This document shows, in pieces, positions 55,492 to 64,000 of a stretch of DNA of 64,000 nt. Made by a program: the position numbers and the translations under genes. Origin of the DNA: Ophiobolus disseminans (Eukaryota; Ascomycota; Dothideomycetes; Pleosporales; Phaeosphaeriaceae); the NCBI GenBank assembly GCA_010093685.1, contig MU006221.1, forward strand, positions 643,687 to 707,686, written 5' to 3'. The number at the start of each line of letters is the position of its first letter. Positions within the stretch are counted from its first letter, which is position 1. The notes beneath the pieces were generated by a model, which saw nothing but the letters and a program-made list of their open reading frames with translations, did no database searches and was not told where the DNA came from.

Positions 55492-56841
55492 CAGTACTAG
55501 GTCAAAAGTTTCCGCCGCTAAGCTACACTAGCGCAAAATTAATATCCTTACCCTTAACTTCACGAGGCTGTACATACTGCTAACTATGTCCAATTTTGAT
55601 AATTTTTGGTGTTTTGATGTCGCATTAATCTAATATTTTGTTTGCTACCCTTGCGCTTTGCGTACAGCAGCGAGGCGTCGTGGCATTAACATAATAAGTC
55701 GCTTAATTAGCTTTGTTAGTATACCGCGCCAGCACTCTTTCAATGCCTTACAAAACCCATCCCATTCCTCTTGTGCCTAGCTATAGTAGTTGTATTGTAG
55801 GTAGAGCTTGTACATACGTTGCTTAAGCACCTACTAAAGGTGTATAATTAGGTTAAGATCTAGTGAGTATGCTAGCTATTTAATGCAGTTGATGTAGTGC
55901 TTACGATAGAACGCAGCTACTACTCTTAAGCGGTGTATGCCCGCGTTATCCTGCATAAACAGCTAGGAACGACGCTAATGTGGGAGGAGACCTTTCGTTA
56001 ACGCCTTGATGTAACTTTAGGCGGAGTAGCCACGCTTTTGAGCATTAGGATCGCGCTCTATTATAACTAGCTTGCTCCTCCGCGCGCGGCCGCCTTCGTT
56101 AAGCTATACACACGCCCACACTATCTGTGCTAGCTTACGACTTGTACTAGTAGGATCTAGCATCTTAGGCTTCTATTTCTCCTAAGGATAGCGAAAGCAC
56201 CACTCCTAGTTAGCACTAGATCCCTTCTGAACAGAGCACTCGTCTAAGAACTTAAGCGTGCGCCGCACCTATGCAAAATGTTAGTACTCCCTAGCAAACT
56301 TTAAGCGCAGCGAGGCATGCGCACGGGTGAACTTTAGTCGCTTCTTTGCCTTGTAATTAGTAAGGCTACGTTGCTTTAATGCCCGGTACAACGTGCTGCG
56401 GCTGGGTAGCTTAGAAGGGGTGCCCTCTGCGTTTACAAAGATAGCCTCTTCAGCGAGCTATAAGTACTCTATCTTTAGAGCAACGCGAACTTTTTGATAG
56501 ATGATTTTTTTCTGCTGCTTGGATAGAACAGGTGGCTAGCCGCTGCGAGGTTTGTCTTAAACGCTGCCTATTTGGCGGTACTTAAGGCGTAGGTCGCGAA
56601 TAGCGCGTTCCGACCTCTTTACGGCTACTGCGACTTCCTGCACTGACATCCTACCCTACAGCATCCTAATGCAGTGGTCGCGTGTAGCAGGACTGATATT
56701 TCGACGTCTGCGTACATTTTGATCCAACTCTTGTCCAAATTAGCGCGGCGTCGCTATAGTTAAGTCGCGTTGAAGTTGAGGTGTGCATGTTGTTGATAGA
56801 AGCTAGTCGCTAGCGCGGCGGAAACTTTTGACGCGTGACTG
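55492..56841 (-). mobile_element. Tc1/mariner DNA transposon, 1350 bp, with degraded transposase
   Basis: Flanked by TA on both sides (55490-55491, 56842-56843). Ends are inverted repeats of about 26 bp, right end CAGTCACGCGTCAAAAGTTT, left end the same with a few changes. Minus strand encodes a Tc1-type transposase broken by stops: N-terminal helix-turn-helix region near 56,730-56,560 (ISPATRDHCIRML, VQEVAVAVKRSERAIRDL), DDE core with FLDECSVQKG (first Asp), LFMQDNAGIH (second) and SLDLNLIIHL (third region). Excising it with one TA restores the Copia RT frame (AIQLLQ then DKYTITRGED). Confidence 0.88.
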
Positions 56842-57897
56842 TACAGGACAAGTATACTATAACTAGAGGAGAAGATCTCTAGTAGTTCCTAGGAGTAGAG
56901 GTGATTAGAGACAGGACAGAAGAACTCATCTATCTCTTACAAGCTGCCTATGTAGGTAAAATTTACAGACTAGTAGATAAGCATAAGCTACGCTATGATA
57001 CACCTATAAGTTCTATTGAACTTAAGCTCTTAAACTCACTGTTAACACCTGCTGAGATTAACAGATACTAACGCAAAATTAGGTCACTACTCTTTGCTGC
57101 AGTCACTACTAGACTAGACATTGCATTTGCTACCTTACGCTTAGCACGCTTTCTATCTAATCTATCCTAAGAGCATTAAGATGCCGCAGACCGCGTCCTC
57201 CTATACCTCTTAGATACAAGGTGGCTAGCATTTTAGCTTAGAGGTAGAGACACCCTTTAAGTAGCTAGTGATGCATTATTTGCAGACAACACACAGGACA
57301 GGAAAAGCTCTTAAGGCTATGCAATTAAGCTCTTTAATAGCCTTATTGCCTAGAGAGCTAGCAAGCAAGACACTGTCACTACATCCACCACTAAGCTAGA
57401 ACTCCTAGCACTATCCTAAATAGCCAAGGAAGCCCTCTTTACATCACGCCTACTTAAGGAGCTCTAAATCCAGCTTCTATCTAACACAATTACGATTTAT
57501 TGCGACAACATGCAGACTATTAGACTAGTCACTAAAGAGATATCAAAGCTTTAAACAAAGCTTAGGCATGTAGACATCTACAACCACTAGATAAGACAGG
57601 AGGTTGCAAGTGGAAAGATTACTGTAGAATACATTTAATTATCGGAAATAATAGCGGATAGCTTCACTAAGCTGTTGCTAGGCACTAAGTGGCTAAACTT
57701 CCTTTATTAAATTAGATTAGTTAAGGTATCACTACAAAAGGTGACTAAGGAGGCTCTATTAGAAGAACTTTAAGCAAAATTAAGGACCTTATTATCACCT
57801 AAGGTTACTAGCTTGCAAATACATCTAAGCTAAGAGAGTGTGTTAGATATTAGGGGTGCTGTAAGGCTACTAACAAAGAATAAAATAGGAGGGGGTG

Positions 57898-58092
57898 TGT
57901 TAGATATTAAGGGTGCTGTAAGGCTACTAATAAAGAATAAAACAGGAGGGGTTAGCACAAGCGCCTTAGCACATTAGTACTAGATCTAACACTAGGTTAA
58001 ACTCTGCCCGACTAGAGAATAGGATAATAGAATAGATTATTATCAATTCATCTTATCTATTATTAGGTTCGAATACCTTATTAAATCTAACA
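57898..58092 (+). repeat. 3' LTR of Copia-1
   Basis: 195 bp, TGTTAGATATTAAGGG..TCTAACA. Preceded by a 57-bp tandem copy of its own start (57,841-57,897). Confidence 0.85.
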
Positions 58093-61000
58093 AGAAGAAG
58101 TAGAGTAAGAAGACCCCTAAGACTTATGTAAACAATAAGCAAAAATTGCAAGTTTACTAGGAAGATACCATACGCAGCGCAACAGAAGCACGCGCTACGA
58201 TAACTACACTAGCCTACGAGAACTAGGTAGACGAAGCGGAAAAATAATACGGTTACTAACAGAAGCAAAGCAATAAACAATACGGACCCTAAACATACAG
58301 CTAGAACCTACGACATCCCTATTACAACAAACCAAGCTAGACAGCTTGTACTACTAACTACTATAAAGTACACTACAGCAAGAAAACCGCATTAGGATAG
58401 TTCCTAAAACTATAGATATAGTGCCGATGGATAGCGTACGATTGCCTAACCCACGCTTGCGCTATGCACCTATAGGACAACCGTCTTACTAACGTGTTCC
58501 CTAGAATAACGACAAAAGAACTAATAAGCCGTAACTACCTTGTAGACAACTAATGCAGTAACAACCACTAGCACACCTGTATACGCGCAGGGTGTACACA
58601 GCACTAAGAGAAGAAACAATTTAATAGGTTCTCTCTTTAGTCTTTGTTAGAACTAAGTTATGCAACAATATTAACTCCGCACCCCTTAACAAACTTAGAG
58701 TAGTTGTTGAAGGACGACTAATAAAGGTATCAATAGACTTAGGATTATTAATAAATCTAATTTCCCTAGAAGCAGTAAAACGAGCTAGCCTCGCTACTAA
58801 GCTTAAGAAGAATCCTATATCCGTCCGTGTCGCAAACAGAAAGCAAATGCCTAGACAAACGCTAATTACGCACGAGACATTAGCAACAATCTATATTAGA
58901 AAATACTAGAAGAAGATCTCTTTAGACATTATGAGCTTAGCCGGCAAAGATGTTATTCTAGGACTTCCCTAGTTACAAGAGGCCAATCCACAAATAGATT
59001 AGATAAACAGAACTCTCTTATTTAAAGATCACGCAGACGTACGTAGATCAAAGCCTACGTATTAGTAGCGTTTAATAGTAGATAAGAAGATAATTTGTAA
59101 AATCATTTTAACTAAGACGCGCAACTACAGTGAAGCGGTCAACATGATAGCTAAGATAGATAAAGCTATATAAGTAGCAAAGATAGAAGAAGACGTTCTC
59201 CTTAGAATACCTAAGACATACTACGCTTAGAAGCATATGTTTTAGAATAAAATAGGCAACAACGTCTTACCTAAATATCAACCCTAGGATTATAAGATTA
59301 ACCTAGAAGAAGGTAAGATGCCGCCTTTCCTACTAATATATAGACTATTAGAACCTTAACTAAAAGCAGTTTAAGAGTACATTAAAGAAAACCTAGCTAA
59401 GGGATACATCTAAGAATCGGATTCGCTAGTAGGATTCCTAATCCTCTTCGTACTAAAGAAGAACAGATCCCTAAGACTATGCGTAGACTATCGCAAGCTC
59501 AACGACATAACGCAGAAGAATAGATACCCGCTACCTAATATATCTAAGCTACAAGACAGACTCTTAAGAGCTAGAATATTTACCTTGCTAGACCTATAGG
59601 ATAGCTATTATTAGATATGCATTAAGAAAGAAGACAAATAGAAAACAGCCTTCTAAACAAGATATAGTCATTACAAGTACACAGTAATGCTATTCGGATT
59701 AACTAATATACTAGCAACCTTCTAGTCCCTTATTAACAACGTGTTACAAAAACACCTAGACATATTCGTTATCGCATACCTAGACAACATATTAATCTAT
59801 TTAGAGAATAAGAAAGAACATAAGCAACACGTTAAGACAGTGTTAGCACTCCTTAACAAATACTACTTATAACTTAAACTATTAAAGTGTAAATTCTATA
59901 AAACTAAACTAGAATTCCTAGGATACATAGTAGGAATTAATAGAGTAAGGATTAGTAACGACAAGATTCGCACTATCTAAGAATAGGCAGAACTAAGAAA
60001 TGTTAAAGATATCTAGGCCTTTGACAGATTTGTTAACTTCAACCGACAGTTCGTTAAAGACTACGCTAAGATTTCCACTCCGCTTACAAACCTTACAAGG
60101 AAAGACACCCCTTAGATATAGAGTAAGAAGAAAAAAGAGGCTTTCTAACTGCTTAAGGAAGTATGTGTTACAGAACTAGTACTCAAAACCTTTATCTTAG
60201 GGCAACTATTAAAGATAGAAACTAACGCATTAGACTTAGCTATAGAAGTAGTCTAGTTACAAAAACACGATAGGAAACAGCACCTAGTTGCCTACTTTTT
60301 AAAGAAATTTAGTAGCCCTAAAGAACGCTACAATATGCACAACAAAGAACTACTTGCAATAGTAGAAGCACTTAAGCACTAGAGAATTTATGCAGAAAGT
60401 AGTTTAGAACTTAACATCTACACTAATTACAAGAACTTAACCTACTTTCTTACAACAAAGGCTCTTAATTGTAGGTAGGTTAGATAGTAGGAAGAAGTTA
60501 GTAGGCTGAAATTCCGAATTATCTACACACCTAGCAAGGACAATAGCTAAGCTAACGTATTAAGCTAACAATACAACGTCGCAGGCGTTAAGCACGTTAA
60601 CAAAGGCATTCTCCTACAGAAAAACAAGAACAGGACTATAAGCCCCGCTACTAGGATTAACAATACCTTCGAAGTCGAAGAAATCATAACGATTACCCTG
60701 CAAATACTAGACGAATTACAGGAAGCTCTAATTAGAGACTACTACGACAGTATAGAGTATAGACACCCTAGCGTTGCAAGAACTATAGAACTGATTAAGA
60801 GGAACTACACGACTTCCTAAATATAAAGGATAAAGTTAGTTTATACATTAAGAAGTGCGTAGACTACTAGAGAAACAAGCATAGTACGCACGCACCTTAC
60901 GGAGAAATGCAAGGCATTAAACTTCTAGGAAAGCCTTAGGAAGACATATTAATAGACTTTATTACAGGACTACCGCTATCTAGAGACTCTATAACGGAGG

Positions 61001-62062
61001 TTAGATACGATAGAATATACGTAGTAGTATGCCGCCTTACAAAAGCAATCGAACTTATAATATATCGCAAAGATTAGACTACAGAATAGCTAGGTTACGT
61101 AATCTGCGATAGAGTTGTTTAACATTACAGCGTCCTAAAAACGATTATTAGCAACAGAGACAAGCTCTTCACTTCTAACTACTAGAGTGCGCTAATGTCC
61201 GCGATCGGAACTTAACAAAAGCTATCTACGAGCTTCTATCTAGAGACTAACAGACAAACTAAGCGAACAAATCGCACGCTTAAGCAGTACCTAAGAATAT
61301 ACTATAACTATCAACAAAATAACTAGGTACAGTTACTACCTATAGCGCAACTCGCACACAACAACAAGTATCTAAAGCAATAGGGACTACGCCCTTCTTT
61401 GCAAACTACAGACAATATCTAAACCTATTTAAAAGAACCTTACCTAGACTAAAGGCGGAAAAGGCCCTTACAAACATAGAAGAAATAAAAGAAACCTATA
61501 ATACTATGCGAAACAAGATCTAGAATGCTTAAGAGAATAGCATCCAACACGCCAACAAAAGAAGAAAAACAGCACCTTAGCTAAAAAAGAGGGACAAAGT
61601 ATATCTGCAAACAAACAATTTCTATACAAAGCGACTAAGCAAAAGTCTTGACTACGTTAAGGTTAGACTATTTTTTATTCTCAAACGCAATAGACTAGTT
61701 ACATATACACTTAATCTACTAAAGGATACAAGAATCTACCCTAGGTTCTACGTTAAGCTACTTAAACCTGCTGACCTAGACACGCTAATATAGATAACCT
61801 TTAACTATAAACTAGAAGAAGACTACGAGTTTAAGGTTAAGAAGATCCTAGATAGCTAGTTAGACTACCACGACATTATGTATCTGATTAAATAGAAGGG
61901 ATACCTAAATTTAGAAAACACATAGGAACTAGAAAACTACCTATACAACTATTAGCAGAAAATCAAGGAATACTGCAAGATAGCTATAGACTAAACAAAC
62001 ATTATAGCTATAAGGAAGCTGCAACGCAAAAGAATGCAATAGGACCTACTAGATTAATATAA

Positions 62063-62675
62063 CTAAGCACTACATGTCACTAGAGTTAACAAGCCTAGGT
62101 TAGAAAAAGGTTTATTAAGGGATAATAGAAAGTTATTAAAACTAGCAAGGTTAAAAGAAGGATCAAGAAGGAGGTTAGGAGCCTGTAACTAGCTAGGATT
62201 AGCTAAAGAAGTTTCGAAGGTGGTTAGCAGCGTACTCAAACCTAAGGCCTTAGAAGCACGGTCTTAAACGTCTAAAAGTTTCAAATCCTAACGAGAATAC
62301 TCTAGTTCCCAATCCTTAATCTCTGCTAACTTGCGCCTAGAACAAGCTAACTCTAACTGCACCTTAGCAGCACGCTCTTCTATCTAAAGGAGCTTAAGAC
62401 GCTTCTCGCATTTTTCCTTTGCTACCTTCTCCTGCTTCTCCTTAGAAAACAAAGAGACTGCACTTAGCGCCTACTAAAATGCACCTAGCGCAGCGGCCTA
62501 ACACTGTATCTACAAAACAACGAAGATTCTTTCCCTTACACCTCTAACAACGGAACAACATTTTAAGGCCTCTTTTCTACACAATTGCAGCACAGTTACG
62601 CTTCTTAGTTGTAGAGGACTTCTTCTAGAGCAGACGGACGCTACGGGCTGAGGGCTTCTTAGATTCCTTAGGCAT
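62063..62675 (-). pseudogene. Antisense accessory ORF of Gypsy-C, Zn2Cys6-like
   Basis: Minus-strand frame starting MPKESKKPSARS (ATG 62675), homologous to the Gypsy-B frame and again antisense to gag-pol. All six Cys codons survive at 62,549-62,460 with spacing C-x2-C-x6-C-x8-C-x2-C-x6-C; a RIP-type TAG lies at codon 44. A one-base insertion just after the cluster and more stops follow. The frame ends at 62,063, about 100 bp from the chromodomain; this copy shows the uninterrupted 3' part missing in Gypsy-B. Confidence 0.65.
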
Positions 62676-62810
62676 AGTTAGAGAGGCAATAAGGAAGCAG
62701 AACCCTAACTTACAAACAAAAGTGTTTTAACCAGCCACTATAGGATAGAGATGCGCTGCAAAGGAGGCGTGTAGGCTGTCGAGGACGACACGCAATAAGA
62801 GAGGGGATAG

Positions 62811-63244
62811 TGTTACAAACAAAGGTTAGGACGTATTAATTGTTTAGGTAAGAACAATTATCCCGCCTAAAGTAGGGCAGTGCAACCACGTTACATGACT
62901 ACTATCCCGCTAAGTATTACTATCCCGCTAAGGATAAGATAGTACACTATCTTAAGATAGCATACTATCTTACCCCTCTAGGGATAGCTGCAGAAAACCA
63001 GATAGCACCTAGGTATATAGACACCTGCGATAAGCTCCTACAGCTCATCGTGTTCAACTTAATACAGCGATCTCGATACAGCCTTCCTAGCAACCCTAAT
63101 CATTGTAGTGAATCCCTCCTATAACAGTCCTCTCTGTTCTCCCGGTTAGAACTGCTACAACCCCCCTGCTTGTCCATCTGCGAAACCTAACCCTAGTGCC
63201 TTAGAACACCGGAGATATCCTCTCTACTTCCGAGCACCTTCACA
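62811..63244 (+). repeat. 3' LTR of Gypsy-C
   Basis: 434 bp, TGTTACAAACAAAGG..CTTCACA, homologous in inverted orientation to the Gypsy-B LTRs. The internal 18-bp repeat is degenerate here. Confidence 0.8.
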
Positions 63245-63368
63245 CACAAGTTAAATCAACGGTGTTTAACTTACGTAGTCGATATTTATGCAGCATGAAG
63301 ACATGTAAGGCGTGACTGCGCCGCTCTCAAACCTACTAGTAGGTCCTGCATAGGTCTAGCCTATTACA
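63245..63368. repeat. Fragment of LTR family E
   Basis: Matches the last about 124 bp of the solo LTR at 45,135-45,326 (AAGTTAAATCAACGGTGTTT onward, ends CCTATTACA) with transitions. It directly joins the Gypsy-C LTR, so the first third is missing. Confidence 0.8.
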
Positions 63369-63689
63369 CTAATAAAATGTCTAGCTATATACGCTATATA
63401 TTAAGAAAGTATAACTCTAGATTTGGAGAACTATTTTCTATATTCTTAAATACTTAAAAAAAAAATCAATTTGTAGATAAAAGGTTATTTATCTTTAAAG
63501 TTCTTAATTTTTCGTAGTTTTCAGTAAGGATTAAGGAAAACCAGGAATTAAGGGGTCCCGGGCGTTGAAGGGTAATCCTCGATATTACTTAAATATAAAG
63601 AGAGGCTACAGCTTGCTCTTAAAGCCTATAAGTCTAGTTAATTTCGAAGCTACTAGGCTGCTGCTTAGGCGGCTAGGCCTTTAACTGTA
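63369..63689. other. Unassigned AT-rich sequence
   Basis: About 320 bp without a gene or a repeat I can match inside the window. It has A/T runs and one GC-rich island (GGGGTCCCGGGCG near 63,553). Probably further decayed repeat. Confidence 0.4.
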
Positions 63690-63778
63690 AGGGGCCAGGC
63701 TGAAGACAGCAGGAAGGCTAGGTTGAACAGAGATGAATTCGATGGAGTCTATCTAGAGCTAGAGAGCAGGCTGACTTA
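63690..63778. repeat. Fragment of LTR family D, opposite orientation
   Basis: First about 89 bp of the reverse-oriented D LTR (TGTAAGGGGCCAGGCTGAAG onward; compare the reverse complement of 43,905-43,991). It ends where a second D copy begins. Confidence 0.75.
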
Positions 63779-64000
63779 TAAGAGGTCAGACCTCTACTGT
63801 CCTTAGTAGATACACTTCGGTTCATTGGAACATCATAGAACGTCATGGAATGTCCTAGAACGTTATAGAATGTCCTAGAACGTTATAGAATGTCCTGGAA
63901 CTAGCTAGAACAAGATATATTCTTCTAACAGCTGACAAATGCTGATGTATGTAGAAACTTCCAGAAGCCAGCAGTCTGCTATAAAGTCAGCCTGCTCTCT
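63779..64000. repeat. LTR family D, second copy, runs off right edge
   Basis: Collinear with 43,674-43,908, including the tandem repeat of about 20-bp units (63,828-63,900, fewer units). Starts ATAAGAGGTC where the other copy has GTAAGAGGTT. Together with the preceding fragment it makes a head-to-head pair. Confidence 0.8.

Larger units (their letters stand above)
52078..58092 (+). mobile_element. Copia-1 LTR retrotransposon, right part (gag to 3' LTR)
   Basis: Resumes in gag (52,078-52,371 repeats 34,288-34,581), then after a gap: zinc knuckle KKCLACD (about 52,700), protease region FILDLGLTCYIT (about 53,030), integrase zinc part HKRLGYLGLVAIKHL and CTLCSKAK (53,460-53,590), integrase core AIDFHFY (53,644), reverse transcriptase AIAAKHNLELKQYNVTNAF (from 55,145) with YVDNIIL at about 55,421 (YVDD changed by G-to-A), then, after a Tc1/mariner insertion, FLGVEVIRDR and Copia RNase H to about 57,770, and the 3' LTR. 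Stops are frequent. Protease-integrase-RT-RNase H order fixes it as Ty1/Copia. Confidence 0.85.
58093..63244 (+). mobile_element. Gypsy-C: chromovirus of the Gypsy-B family, 5'-truncated
   Basis: Starts abruptly in gag right after the Copia 3' LTR, without a 5' LTR, and is collinear with Gypsy-B: protease region (about 58,725, DLG), reverse transcriptase (59,400-59,990; YLDN for YLDD), RNase H (60,150-60,480), integrase (60,760-61,650), chromodomain (61,820-61,960) and 3' LTR 62,811-63,244. Heavily RIP-damaged: many TAG/TAA codons, e.g. TGG to TAG in the chromodomain. The antisense frame is present at 62,063-62,675. Confidence 0.83.

Overview
The window is fungal nuclear DNA, most likely from a filamentous ascomycete (Pezizomycotina, possibly Dothideomycetes). 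The evidence is short introns (about 50-120 bp) with GT..AG ends and CTAAC/CTGAC-like branch sites, HET-domain and CFEM-domain genes, a chromovirus-rich repeat block, and C-to-T damage at CpA/TpG that looks like repeat-induced point mutation (RIP). Species cannot be fixed from the sequence alone.

Positions 1 to about 31,200 form a gene-dense, GC-balanced region with 13 protein genes on both strands. In order they are: a 5' part of a Rho4-type GTPase (runs off the left edge), a sphingoid-base-phosphate phosphatase (Lcb3-like), the wybutosine enzyme TYW2, a DUF4743 Nudix hydrolase, RNA polymerase subunit Rpb8, an F-box protein, a 1410-residue PMCA-type calcium ATPase, an HD-domain cyanamide hydratase with a strangely long intron, a DHA2-type MFS transporter divergent from a class I glutamine amidotransferase, a HET-domain protein, a Golgi apyrase (Ynd1-like), and a secreted CFEM-domain protein. 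I rebuilt exon structures by hand; every multi-exon model closes in frame. The first half is mainly housekeeping (signalling, sphingolipid, tRNA modification, transcription, calcium). HET, cyanamide hydratase, MFS and CFEM are more accessory in character.

From about 32,000 to 64,000 there is no intact host gene. It is an AT-rich nest of degenerate transposons full of TAG/TAA codons where CAG, CAA or TGG stood. The layers are: a pogo/Fot1-like remnant; the 3' end of a minus-strand Copia; a plus-strand Copia (LTRs 33,327-33,523 and 57,898-58,092) carrying an 8-bp-TSD hAT-like MITE and a Tc1/mariner element; a 5'-truncated LINE inside the Copia; two complete Ty3/Gypsy chromoviruses (A 35,993-43,295; B 44,081-51,177) and a solo LTR inside that LINE; a further solo LTR inside Gypsy-B; then a 5'-truncated third chromovirus (C, same family as B) and more LTR fragments to the right edge. 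Two runs of N mark assembly gaps.

The observation I rate highest is that all three chromovirus copies, from two distinct families, carry an extra reading frame in antisense orientation between the integrase chromodomain and the 3' LTR. Its product has six cysteine positions spaced C-x2-C-x6-C-x8-C-x2-C-x6-C, the spacing of a Gal4-type Zn(II)2Cys6 cluster, followed (clearest in B and C) by a charged helix-prone stretch. A retrotransposon-borne, antisense, transcription-factor-like protein would be unusual and deserves checking.
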